64,000 nucleotides of DNA. Origin: Aurantibacillus circumpalustris. Its GTDB lineage: Bacteria > Bacteroidota > Bacteroidia > B-17B0 > Aurantibacillaceae. The number at the start of each line of letters is the position of its first letter. Within the stretch, counting starts at the first letter, position 1. This document shows, piece by piece, positions 9,830 to 18,284 of the stretch. A program made the position numbers and the translations under genes. The stretch lies in contig NZ_CP121197.1 of the NCBI RefSeq assembly GCF_029625215.1, positions 124,001-188,000 on the forward strand, given 5' to 3'. The notes under the pieces are model-generated. The model searched no databases. It was given only the letters and a program-made list of their open reading frames with translations, and had not been told where the DNA came from.

Positions 9830-9837
9830 TATATTTG
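9830..9837 (+). promoter_or_regulatory. -7 box of the DEAD-box helicase gene
   Basis: TATATTTG matches the Bacteroidota TAnnTTTG element exactly. It lies about 97 bases before the ATG at 9934, which implies a leader of roughly 90 nt. I see no clear -33 TTG. Confidence 0.65.
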
Positions 9838-9933
9838 CACCCTTAATCTTAAAATTATCTCGCCCATTTTGTCGGCTCGAAGCATTAAAGCGGGATTTTC
9901 TAAGGCTTTAATGTATAATTTAAAATTTAAAAA

Positions 9934-11823
9934 ATGACTTTTCAAGAATTAGGTCTCAACAGCGACCTATTAAAAGCTGTTACTGACCTTGGGTTCGTTA
10001 ATCCTACGCCCATACAAGAACAAACTATTGCCCTATTGGGAAAAGAAAAAACAGATCTAGTAGCTTTAGCGCAAACTGGTACTGGTAAAACGGCTGCTTT
10101 TGGTTTGCCCATGTTAAACAGAATCGACTGTGATAACAAAACCGTTCAAGCGCTTATTTTAGCTCCTACCCGTGAGTTATGTGTACAAATCACAAACGAC
10201 ATTAAAAATTACGGTAAATATTTAAAAGGATTTGGTGTAACTGCTATTTATGGTGGTGCCCGAATTGATGGACAAATTAAAGACATTAAACGTGGTGTAC
10301 AGGTAGTTGCTGCAACTCCTGGGCGTTTAATTGACATGATTGAGCGTCGTGTGATTAATTTAAGCACTGTTCAAGTGGTTATTTTAGATGAGGCGGACGA
10401 AATGTTGAACATGGGTTTTAAAGATGATTTAGATATTATCTTAAAAGAAACGCCCAAAGAAAAAAACACTTGGTTGTTTAGCGCAACTATGCCTAAAGAA
10501 GTTGAGCGTATCGCGCGTACTTATATGAGCAAGCCTGTTGAATTAACAACTGGTAAGAAAAATGAAGGTGCAGATAATTTAGAACACATCTATTACATGG
10601 TTAGTCCACGCGATAGATATTTAGCTCTAAAACGTGTTGCCGATTTTTATCCTGAAATTTTTGGAATTGTATTTTGTCGTACGAAAGCAGAAACGCAAGA
10701 AGTTGCTGATTCGCTTATTAAAGACGGATACAGCGCTGATGCTTTACATGGTGATCTTTCACAAAGTCAACGTGATTTTGTAATGAAACGTTTCCGTAGC
10801 AAAACTTTACAAATGTTGGTGGCTACCGATGTAGCTGCTCGTGGTATTGATGTTAACAACGTAACACACGTTATTAATTACAATTTACCGGAAGATGTTG
10901 AGAATTATACGCACCGTACAGGTAGAACTGCTCGTGCTGGTAAGTCTGGTATTGCTATTGCAATTATTACTCCAAAAGACAGTGGTAAGGTAAAAGACAT
11001 CGAACGTATTATTAAAAAGAAATTCGAAAAGAAAGATGTTCCTAACGGTTTAGAGGTTTGCGAAAAACAACTTTTTAACCTGGTTCATAAATTACATAAC
11101 GTTGAAGTAAAAGATGATGAAATTGAAAGCTTCTTACCTGCTATCTACGAAGAATTAAAAGACCTTTCTAAAGAAGAAATCATTAAACGTGTAATTAGTG
11201 AAGAGTTTAACCGTTTCCATGAATATTATGATAATGCTCCTGATCTTAACATCGTAAAAGGTGCTGTTGACGGTGCTTTCGGAAACAGCAGAACAACGCG
11301 TTTCTTTGTAAACATGGGTGCTTTAGACGGATTTAACATCAATAGTTTGAAAGACTTTTTAGCGGATGCTGTAAAATTACAACAGCGTATGGTATTTAAT
11401 GTAGATGTAAAAAGTAGCTTCTCGTTTTTTGAAACAGAAAGCAAATTAGTAGATACATTCTTAGCATTAAATTCTCAAGATCTTGAATTCAACAACCGGA
11501 AAATTTCATTAGAGGTGAGTAACCGCAAAATGAAAGAAGGCGGAAGAAGCAGCGATAGTCGTGGTGGTGGAAGAAGCGGTGGCGGTGGCTACAAAGGTGG
11601 TAGTCGTGATGGCGGATTCAGAGAGAAACGTGAAGGTGGTTTCAGAGAAAAACGCGAAGGTGGTTTTGGTGGTGGCGAAAAACGCGAAGGCGGCGGTGGA
11701 TTCGGTGGCGGTGAAAAACGCGATGGGAAACGTCCTAGAAAATCAGGAAGTTTTAACGGACCAGATCGCGATAAATCTTCTTTTGCAGAAAAGAAAAAAG
11801 GTTTCGGTAAGAGTAAATTCTAG
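9934..11823 (+). CDS. DEAD-box RNA helicase with DbpA-type RNA-binding domain and Gly/Arg-rich tail
   Basis: An ATP-dependent RNA helicase, probably acting in ribosome assembly or cold adaptation. It carries a Q motif (GFVNPTPIQEQ), motif I AQTGTGKT (46-53), DEAD (152-155), SAT (LFSATMP) and motif VI HRTGRTARAG (about 326). A DbpA/CsdA-like RNA-recognition domain lies near residues 450-525 (RTTRFFVNMGALDGFN). The tail (about 540-629) has tandem EKREGGF and GGGEKREGG units rich in Gly, Arg and Lys. Such tails bind RNA non-specifically. A long leader and a strong downstream terminator define a monocistronic unit. Confidence 0.93.
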   Translation: MTFQELGLNSDLLKAVTDLGFVNPTPIQEQTIALLGKEKTDLVALAQTGTGKTAAFGLPMLNRIDCDNKTVQALILAPTRELCVQITNDIKNYGKYLKGFGVTAIYGGARIDGQIKDIKRGVQVVAATPGRLIDMIERRVINLSTVQVVILDEADEMLNMGFKDDLDIILKETPKEKNTWLFSATMPKEVERIARTYMSKPVELTTGKKNEGADNLEHIYYMVSPRDRYLALKRVADFYPEIFGIVFCRTKAETQEVADSLIKDGYSADALHGDLSQSQRDFVMKRFRSKTLQMLVATDVAARGIDVNNVTHVINYNLPEDVENYTHRTGRTARAGKSGIAIAIITPKDSGKVKDIERIIKKKFEKKDVPNGLEVCEKQLFNLVHKLHNVEVKDDEIESFLPAIYEELKDLSKEEIIKRVISEEFNRFHEYYDNAPDLNIVKGAVDGAFGNSRTTRFFVNMGALDGFNINSLKDFLADAVKLQQRMVFNVDVKSSFSFFETESKLVDTFLALNSQDLEFNNRKISLEVSNRKMKEGGRSSDSRGGGRSGGGGYKGGSRDGGFREKREGGFREKREGGFGGGEKREGGGGFGGGEKRDGKRPRKSGSFNGPDRDKSSFAEKKKGFGKSKF

Positions 11824-11835
11824 TTAGAATTAGTG

Positions 11836-11893
11836 AGCGGCTCTCGCAAGTGAAAAGATTCTTATTCTTTTTGTTTGTGAGAGCCGCTTTTTT
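11836..11893 (+). terminator. Strong terminator after the DEAD-box helicase
   Basis: AGCGGCTCTCGCAA pairs with TTGTGAGAGCCGCT, with a 25-base loop containing a weaker inner stem. Six T follow. It ends about 70 bases after the stop. Confidence 0.85.
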
Positions 11894-11942
11894 GTGCCTA
11901 AAAACGAAAGATATTAATGGCTAATATTCTCAGCCTTTATTT

Positions 11943-11950
11943 TATATTTG
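11943..11950 (+). promoter_or_regulatory. -7 box of the aminotransferase gene
   Basis: TATATTTG is an exact TAnnTTTG match 26 bases before the ATG at 11976, so the leader is predicted to be about 20 nt. Confidence 0.65.
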
Positions 11951-11975
11951 TAGCCTAATTACAATAAAAAAGAAC

Positions 11976-13175
11976 ATGCCAACTATCTCACAAAAAGCAA
12001 CAGCCATGCCGGCTTCTCCAATTCGTAAACTTGTGCCATTTGCAGAGGCTGCAAAAAAGAGAGGAACAAAAATTTATCACTTAAATATTGGTCAACCTGA
12101 TATTGAAACACCAGATACATTTTTGAATGCGGTTAAAAACGCTGATATGAAGATTGTGGAGTATAGTCACAGTGCAGGTAATGAAAGTTACCGCAGAAAA
12201 TTATGTGGTTATTATCAGGAGTATAATATTAATGTGGATCAAAACGACATCATCATTACCTGTGGTGGTAGTGAAGCCATTGAAATAGCTTTGCTTACCT
12301 GTTTTAATCCGGGTGATGAAATAATTATCCCTGAACCTTTTTACGCCAACTACAATGGCTTTAGCAGAGCAGCTGATGTAATCGTGAAGCCGGTTGCCAG
12401 CAGTATTGATACTGGTTTTGCTTTACCTTCGATTGAAGATTTTGAAAAACAAATTACTCCTAAAACAAAAGGGATCATGATTTGTAATCCTGGCAATCCA
12501 ACCGGACGTCTTTATACAAAAGAAGAACTAGAAGCATTAAGCATTTTAGTAAAAAAGTATGATCTTTTTTTGTTGAGCGATGAAGTGTACCGTGAATTTT
12601 GTTATGATGGAATGGAATATGTGAGTGTGATGCATTTAGCGGGGATTGAGAATAATGTGGTTCTTTTAGATTCTATTAGTAAACGTTACAGTGCTTGTGG
12701 CGCACGTATTGGAGCCATGGTGAGCAAAAATAAAGAAATCATGGCTGCCGCAATAAAATTTGCACAAGCAAGATTAAGTCCCCCGACTTATGGACAGATT
12801 GGTGCAGAGGCAGCATTGGATACACCTAAATCCTACTTCACTGCCGTAAATAAAGAATACGTGAGCAGAAGAGATTACATTACCGAAGCATTAAATAACA
12901 TAGAAGGTGTTTATTCACCGAAACCGAGTGGAGCTTTTTACTGTATTGCAAGATTACCAATTGATAATGCAGATAAATTTTGTCAATGGTTACTAGAGTC
13001 GTTTAATTTTAATTCCGAAACGGTTATGCTTGCTCCAGCAACAGGATTTTATTCTACACCCGGCGCCGGATTTAACGAAGTGCGTATTGCCTACGTTTTA
13101 AAAATTGAAGATCTAAAAGCGGCTATGACATGTTTAGAAGAAGGTTTAAAAGTTTATCCAGGTAGAACAATTTAA
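11976..13175 (+). CDS. Class I/II PLP-dependent aminotransferase (aspartate aminotransferase-like)
   Basis: A fold-type I aminotransferase of 399 residues. It has KIYHLNIGQPDIETPD near the N-terminus and VEYSHSAGNESYRRKL. GGSEAIEIAL lies in the cofactor-binding region and MICNPGNPTGRLYT carries the conserved NPTG. LSDEVYREF and the Schiff-base lysine K236 in SISKRYSACGARIG follow. The conserved C-terminal Arg lies in NEVRIAYV. The family transfers amino groups between aspartate, or related acids, and 2-oxoglutarate; the exact substrate cannot be read from the sequence. The next gene begins one base after its stop, so the two are probably coupled. Confidence 0.9.
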   Translation: MPTISQKATAMPASPIRKLVPFAEAAKKRGTKIYHLNIGQPDIETPDTFLNAVKNADMKIVEYSHSAGNESYRRKLCGYYQEYNINVDQNDIIITCGGSEAIEIALLTCFNPGDEIIIPEPFYANYNGFSRAADVIVKPVASSIDTGFALPSIEDFEKQITPKTKGIMICNPGNPTGRLYTKEELEALSILVKKYDLFLLSDEVYREFCYDGMEYVSVMHLAGIENNVVLLDSISKRYSACGARIGAMVSKNKEIMAAAIKFAQARLSPPTYGQIGAEAALDTPKSYFTAVNKEYVSRRDYITEALNNIEGVYSPKPSGAFYCIARLPIDNADKFCQWLLESFNFNSETVMLAPATGFYSTPGAGFNEVRIAYVLKIEDLKAAMTCLEEGLKVYPGRTI

Positions 13176-13176
13176 G

Positions 13177-13845
13177 ATGCTGAAAACAAAAATAGCTTTT
13201 GCGACACTTGCTTTATTTATAGGGTTTACTCGTTGTACTTCTGAATCTCAACAAGAATCAAAAGCAGAAACGAAACAACTTATAACGCAAGTTGTTCCAG
13301 AAGTAAAAATAACAGATACCACTACTTTTCAGAATGATCTATACAATTACCCAAGTACAACAGGCGCTTTAGGTGTATTTGATGTCCCTGAAATGTTGGT
13401 ATTGAGTTTGATTGATTCGGCCAATTCAAAGGAGATGTCTACCAGACTTGTAAAAAATTACGCTTTACTAGAAGAAGATCTTAACTTCATTCATGCGGAA
13501 TTGAACGGACCAGTTGGTATGCTCACGTACAATAACAATGTAAATAATTTTGTATTTGAAAGTGTTTTGTTTATTAAAAAAATGCCAAAAGTGCAGCCCA
13601 AACGTTCTAAAATTGTAATACTAGAAGCCTCTCCCATGTTGGTGTATAATTTTTACGGGTCATACCAAAATTTATTTAGCGCCTACGAGCAAATTAAACG
13701 CTACTGCAATAAAAATGATTTGATGCAAACAGGACCCATGCGCGAATTTTATATAACTGATCCGGAAAAAGAAAAAGATGTAAGTAAATGGCTAACACGT
13801 ATCATGTTGCCAGTTATTTCTATGCGCAAGAAACCGACATCCTAA
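13177..13845 (+). CDS. Exported (possible lipoprotein) GyrI-like / AraC effector-binding domain protein
   Basis: A hydrophobic N-terminus (IAFATLALFIGFTRC) ends in a Cys at residue 20, which could be a lipidation site although the lipobox is not ideal. The C-terminal third carries AYEQIKRYCNKNDL followed by GPMREFYITDPEKEKDVSKW and IMLPV. This is the characteristic end of the GyrI-like/AraC effector-binding fold (SRPBCC-like small-molecule binder). The region before it (TGALGVFDVPEMLVLSLID) fits the first half of that fold. The domain is usually cytoplasmic and fused to a DNA-binding head, and an exported stand-alone copy is less usual. It follows the aminotransferase by one base. Confidence 0.65.
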   Translation: MLKTKIAFATLALFIGFTRCTSESQQESKAETKQLITQVVPEVKITDTTTFQNDLYNYPSTTGALGVFDVPEMLVLSLIDSANSKEMSTRLVKNYALLEEDLNFIHAELNGPVGMLTYNNNVNNFVFESVLFIKKMPKVQPKRSKIVILEASPMLVYNFYGSYQNLFSAYEQIKRYCNKNDLMQTGPMREFYITDPEKEKDVSKWLTRIMLPVISMRKKPTS

Positions 13846-13891
13846 GTTTTTTTAACCTTGTTCTAAAATTAATTTTTCGCAATTTTAATAG

Positions 13892-14620
13892 GTGAAAAAT
13901 TATTTAGTTAAACAGGTATTCAGCACATTATTTTATCCTCTACTTTTTGTTTTGGTAATGTGGTTTGTATTTCTTTTGCAGAATACCATTCAATTCAACT
14001 TTCTAAAACTCGGTGTATTGCCTCGTAATAGCTTAGGTCTATTAGGAATCATCACTTCTGTTTTTGTTCATGGTGATATTAAGCACATTGCTTCTAACAC
14101 ACTTCCTATTCTTGCTCTTGGAATGATGTTGTTTTATTTCTATAAAAAAATTGCCCTACCAGTTTTCTTTTGGCTTTGGTTAATTAGTGGTATGTGGTTA
14201 TGGATAGGCGGAAGAAGTAGTGACAGTTATCCAACTTATCACATTGGCGCAAGTACATTAGTATATGGACTTGCAGCGTTTTTATTTTTTAGTGGTTTGT
14301 TTCGAAGACACTTACGTTTAATGGTAGTTTCTGCCTTAGTTGTTTTTTTATATGGAGGAATAGTTTGGGGAATTTTCCCTATTAAACAAGAAATAAGTTG
14401 GGAAGGACATTTGTTTGGAATGATTGCTGGGATTTTAATTGCGTTTAATTATCGAAAAGAAGGTCCGCAACGCCGCGTGTATCAATGGGAAGAAGAGGAA
14501 GACGATGATGATCAAGATCAACCCTGGAATATTCAACCTGCTGAAGAAGTGAATGCTCCTCAAAATCCAAGTGAGGATATTAAAATAACCTACACCTATA
14601 AAGAAAAAGAGAAAGAATAA
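13892..14620 (+). CDS. Rhomboid-family intramembrane serine protease
   Basis: The product has 242 residues and about six hydrophobic helices. Conserved features are FVHGDIKHIASNTLP (His and Asn of the second helix region), HIGASTLVYG with the catalytic Ser near residue 120, and WEGHLFGMIAG with the catalytic His near 173. The start is a GTG at 13892. The last 45 residues are an acidic, hydrophilic cytoplasmic tail (EEEEDDDDQDQ). Rhomboids cleave membrane proteins within or near the bilayer. No substrate can be inferred from the neighbours. The gene converges on the Nnr gene with one base between the stops. Confidence 0.9.
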   Translation: MKNYLVKQVFSTLFYPLLFVLVMWFVFLLQNTIQFNFLKLGVLPRNSLGLLGIITSVFVHGDIKHIASNTLPILALGMMLFYFYKKIALPVFFWLWLISGMWLWIGGRSSDSYPTYHIGASTLVYGLAAFLFFSGLFRRHLRLMVVSALVVFLYGGIVWGIFPIKQEISWEGHLFGMIAGILIAFNYRKEGPQRRVYQWEEEEDDDDQDQPWNIQPAEEVNAPQNPSEDIKITYTYKEKEKE

Positions 14621-14621
14621 A

Positions 14622-16148
14622 TTAGTCTTCCAACTTTTTAAACGCCCGTGGCAACATTTCTATCACATCACTTATCAAAAGACTTTCCGCACTTTTTTTC
14701 TTTACACATAAATCAGCGGCATAACCGTGAATAAAAGTTCCTATTAAAGCCGATTGCGGGGCATTGTATCCGCGAGCTAGCAAACCTAAAATAATTCCCG
14801 TTAAAGCATCGCCGCTACCACCCTTAGCCAATCCAGGATTTCCACTCGAATTAAAAAACACATTTCCATCAGGCATACAAATAGCAGTATGAGCACTCTT
14901 TAAAATTAAAATGCAATTATACTTTAAAGAAAAATGTTTTGCTGCTTTTAATCGTTCGAAATCGTCGGTGTGTTTTTCGGTGAGACGTTCAAATTCTTTT
15001 GGATGCGGAGTTAATATGGTTCCCGGTTGTAAAAAATTTAACCAGGTTTTATTCTCTGAGAGAATATTTAAGCCGTCGGCATCAACTATTAATTTACCAG
15101 TGTAATATTGAAGAATTTTTTTAAACGCTGTTTGTGTGTCAATATGCGTGCCCGTACCAGGACCAAAAGCAATGGCATCAAAGAGTTCTGGTTTATCTAT
15201 TTCAGAAATAAAAGCCAAATTTGGATCCACGCTGCTCATCGCTTCTGGCAGATGAGTGAGTAAAGCAGTTACAGTTTCTTTGTTTGAATGTAAGGTCAAT
15301 AAACCAGCGCCACTTCTTAAACAGGCTCTCGAAGCAATAAGGCCAGCACCACTTTTTCCAATACTACCAGCTAATAAGAGGGCGTGGCCAAAAGTGCCCT
15401 TATGCGAAAATTTAGACCGTGGTTTTAACAAAGAAGAAATTTCTTGCCTGGTGATGTAATAAAAATTGCTTGCCTGAAGTTCAATTCCGGCTCGACTTAA
15501 ACCAATATCCAGAATCTCAAACTCAGGAACATATTTTTTATTTTCGGCGAACAAAAAAGAAATTTTTGGAAACTGAAAGGTAAGTGTTAAGGAAGATTGA
15601 ATAATTGTTTTATTTTCTGAAGAACTTTTATCGACGTACAAACCACTCGGAACATCAATGCTAATGATCTTAGAAAAATTATCATTGATAATTTGTATAA
15701 CCTCTTCCAACAGACCTTCAACAGGTTTATTAATTCCTGTTCCTACTAGTGCGTCAACTATTAAAACATCCGTATTATTCTTTTCCCCCGAGATCAATTG
15801 TTTAAATTCTTCCAATGAGTGGATTTCATGAATACGGATAGGGAATTTTTCTTTTAATTGATTGAAGTTGGTTTGCGCATCTTCACTGAATGTTTTTTTA
15901 TAGTCAACTATAATAGCTTTTACAGTAAACCCCTGTATACTCAACAAACGTGCTATTGCTAATCCATCACCACCATTATTTCCCTTTCCACAAACGATCC
16001 AAAACTCCGAATTGATATCCGCTAGTTTTAATAATCTGCTCACACATGACCTTGCAGCGCGTTCCATTAAATCGATCGATTTTACAGGTTCGTGTTCAAT
16101 GGTATATTGATCTAATTCTTTTGTTTTTTCTGCACTCAGAATTTTCAT
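14622..16148 (-). CDS. nnr: Bifunctional NAD(P)HX epimerase / ADP-dependent NAD(P)HX dehydratase
   Basis: Repairs hydrated NAD(P)H. The N-terminal YjeF_N epimerase (about 1-215) has VCGKGNNGGDGLAIARLL and VDALVGTG. The C-terminal ribokinase-like dehydratase (about 225-508) has SHKGTFGHALLLAGS, AFGPGTG, TPHPKEFERL and the catalytic GNPGLAKGGSGDALTGI. At 508 residues it matches the usual length of the bacterial fusion. A 40-codon gene lies 15 bases upstream on the same strand. Confidence 0.95.
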   Translation of the reverse strand: MKILSAEKTKELDQYTIEHEPVKSIDLMERAARSCVSRLLKLADINSEFWIVCGKGNNGGDGLAIARLLSIQGFTVKAIIVDYKKTFSEDAQTNFNQLKEKFPIRIHEIHSLEEFKQLISGEKNNTDVLIVDALVGTGINKPVEGLLEEVIQIINDNFSKIISIDVPSGLYVDKSSSENKTIIQSSLTLTFQFPKISFLFAENKKYVPEFEILDIGLSRAGIELQASNFYYITRQEISSLLKPRSKFSHKGTFGHALLLAGSIGKSGAGLIASRACLRSGAGLLTLHSNKETVTALLTHLPEAMSSVDPNLAFISEIDKPELFDAIAFGPGTGTHIDTQTAFKKILQYYTGKLIVDADGLNILSENKTWLNFLQPGTILTPHPKEFERLTEKHTDDFERLKAAKHFSLKYNCILILKSAHTAICMPDGNVFFNSSGNPGLAKGGSGDALTGIILGLLARGYNAPQSALIGTFIHGYAADLCVKKKSAESLLISDVIEMLPRAFKKLED

Positions 16149-16163
16149 AAAAATTTTAATTTT

Positions 16164-16286
16164 TTAGGTGCACTTATCACAGTCTTTTCCGTCACCTTGG
16201 TTCTTTTTTTTCGGTATCCAAAATTTAAATACCAGGTAAACCAGTGCTGAAGCAAGTAAAACGTATGTGATAATTTGCTGTAACAT
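16164..16286 (-). CDS. 40-aa single-helix membrane peptide, FeoB-associated Cys-rich-like
   Basis: A small frame starts MLQQIITYVLLASALVYLVF and ends in a basic, Cys-containing tail (IPKKKNQGDGKDCDKCT). One N-terminal helix followed by Lys residues and a Cys pair matches the architecture of FeoB-associated small membrane proteins (PF12669-like). Its ATG overlaps the stop of the CocE-type hydrolase as TAATG, a common sign of translational coupling. It sits 15 bases before nnr, making a three-gene minus-strand unit. No feoB is visible in the window, so a role in iron transport is not supported here. Confidence 0.7.
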   Translation of the reverse strand: MLQQIITYVLLASALVYLVFKFWIPKKKNQGDGKDCDKCT

Positions 16287-18163
16287 TAGTTTGGCAAAAT
16301 TGGTAAAATGATAGATGATTCGTTTGCTGCTTGATGGTATACTTTTATGTCGCTGCTAATAAAATCTTTGTCATCGCAAGTATAAATATTGGTAAATGTC
16401 TGTGGATTGCGATCAAACAAAGGAAACCAGCTACTTTGAATTTGAATCATTAATTTATGTCCTTTTTTAAAAGTATGCGAAACATCTGGTAAAGTGAATT
16501 TTACGGTTTCAATTTGGTCAGGGTTAAACGCTTCAGGCTTTTCAAAACTGTTTCTATATTTTCCTCTCATAATTTCTCCTCGCACTAACATTTGATAACC
16601 GGCCATTTCTGCTTCATTTTTAATTCCTTGGCAACACACAGATGTATCATAAGAAAAATCGTTGGGAAAAACATCAATGATCTTAACAATAAAATCTGCA
16701 TCTGTGCTAGAAATAGTTACTTTAAGATCTGCAACAACAGGACCAGCAAGCGTTAAATCGTTTACGAGAATTCCAGTTTCAAATACCAATACGTCAGGAC
16801 GTCGTGCAGCAAAACGTTGATCGTCTATCATGTATTCACGTGTGCGTTTAATCTGCACACCTTCTGCGTAAGGCACAGGTTTTGAAGGATCGCTGGTGTA
16901 TTTAGAAAATGAGTTAGAAGAACTTGGTGCAATAAAAGACAAAGCATGATTCGCACTGAGATAAATAGATTTGTATTCTACATTTTTTGCCGGCCAGAAA
17001 TCAAACATTCTCCATTTATTTTCACCCGTAAAAAAAATGCTCGCTTCAGAAATTGTTTTTTCATTTCCTTTTCCTTTTAAATAATAATTAAAAAAAGGGG
17101 TTTCAATATTGTCATGATAATAAGAGGAAGTTTTACTTTCAAATCTCACACTTCCAAAATAACTTCCATCAGAACGGTTCCAACCACCATGAAACCAGGG
17201 TCCCATTACCAGTTTATTATTAGTTGTTGGCGATTGTTTTTCAATAGCTTTGTATAAATTCCATGCACCGTAACAATCTTCCGCATCGAAATTTCCCCCA
17301 ACAACCAATACTGCCGGTTTTATATTCTTTGCAACATTTCTCGCGTTTCTTGCTTTCCAAAATTCATCATAGTTAGGGTGCGCAACGAGTTCATTCCAAA
17401 ATTCAATACTATCACCGATGAGCTTTGTGAAATTTTTTACAGCACCATTTCTGAGAAAAAAATTGTAATCGTCCTTTTCTAGAAAATTATAACCTTTTGA
17501 ACTTAACGGAGTAGGTTTAGGTCTGGGCTTACCAAAGCCCGAATAAAATGCAAAGGCATCAGCCATGGCAAAGGCACCGTTGTGGTGAAAGTCATCTCCT
17601 AAAAACCATTCTGTAACTGGTGCTTGCGGACTAACCGCCTTTAAAGCTGGATGTCCACTTAAAGCTGCCATAGTGCTGTAAAATCCCGGATAGGAAATTC
17701 CTAACACACCAATGTTGCCATTGTTATTGGAAATATTTTTAATCAGCCAATCAAATGAATCGTAACTGTCACTAGACTCGTCAATATCTTTTTTAGTTTT
17801 TTTGTTTTCTATAAAAGGGCGAACATCCATAAATTTTCCTTCACTCATGTAACATCCACGTACATCTTGCATTACAATGATGTAATTCTCTTTTACATAG
17901 TGAGAATAATGTGTTATGAGGTAAGAAGAAAATCGATTTGCTCCATAAGGTTTGAGAGAATAAGGTGTTCTTACCATTAAAATAGGATGTTTTTCAGTAT
18001 TACTTTTGGGAGCGTAAACACTGGTAAAAAGTTTAATACCATCACGCATGGGAATTTGAACTTCCTGTTTTGTGTAGTTTTTTGCAAGCCAAACTGTATC
18101 AACCACTTGTGATTTTGAAAAAAAGAAGGTAAAAAGTAAAAGGGATAAAAGGAGTTTTGTCAT
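16286..18163 (-). CDS. Secreted CocE/NonD (X-Pro dipeptidyl-peptidase S15) family hydrolase
   Basis: A signal peptide (KLLLSLLLFTFFFSKSQ) is followed by an alpha/beta-hydrolase of the S15/CocE family. The nucleophile Ser is in GISYPGFY (about 154-161), the Asp in GGNFDAED (about 285-292) and the His in GPWFHGGW (about 317-324). The C-terminal PepX_C jelly-roll domain includes TLAGPVVADLKVTIS and FKKGHKLMIQIQSSWFP. Members hydrolyse esters, amides or acylated peptides in the periplasm, and the substrate is unknown. The length (625) is normal for the family. Confidence 0.9.
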   Translation of the reverse strand: MTKLLLSLLLFTFFFSKSQVVDTVWLAKNYTKQEVQIPMRDGIKLFTSVYAPKSNTEKHPILMVRTPYSLKPYGANRFSSYLITHYSHYVKENYIIVMQDVRGCYMSEGKFMDVRPFIENKKTKKDIDESSDSYDSFDWLIKNISNNNGNIGVLGISYPGFYSTMAALSGHPALKAVSPQAPVTEWFLGDDFHHNGAFAMADAFAFYSGFGKPRPKPTPLSSKGYNFLEKDDYNFFLRNGAVKNFTKLIGDSIEFWNELVAHPNYDEFWKARNARNVAKNIKPAVLVVGGNFDAEDCYGAWNLYKAIEKQSPTTNNKLVMGPWFHGGWNRSDGSYFGSVRFESKTSSYYHDNIETPFFNYYLKGKGNEKTISEASIFFTGENKWRMFDFWPAKNVEYKSIYLSANHALSFIAPSSSNSFSKYTSDPSKPVPYAEGVQIKRTREYMIDDQRFAARRPDVLVFETGILVNDLTLAGPVVADLKVTISSTDADFIVKIIDVFPNDFSYDTSVCCQGIKNEAEMAGYQMLVRGEIMRGKYRNSFEKPEAFNPDQIETVKFTLPDVSHTFKKGHKLMIQIQSSWFPLFDRNPQTFTNIYTCDDKDFISSDIKVYHQAANESSIILPILPN

Positions 18164-18284
18164 AACGTGCTATTTTACTGGTGTTCATGTAAAAGTAATG
18201 GTTTTTTCATTAACAATTAATGGTTTAAAACATTGCTCTGTTTGCGCCAAAAACAGTCCGCAATCCATCTATATTTAAAAGATA

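Noticed and set aside
11561-11827. 88-codon plus-strand frame overlapping the helicase tail
   Set aside because: It is the +1 reading of the Gly/Arg repeat region, rich in Val and Ala with no start context. The helicase frame has conserved motifs.
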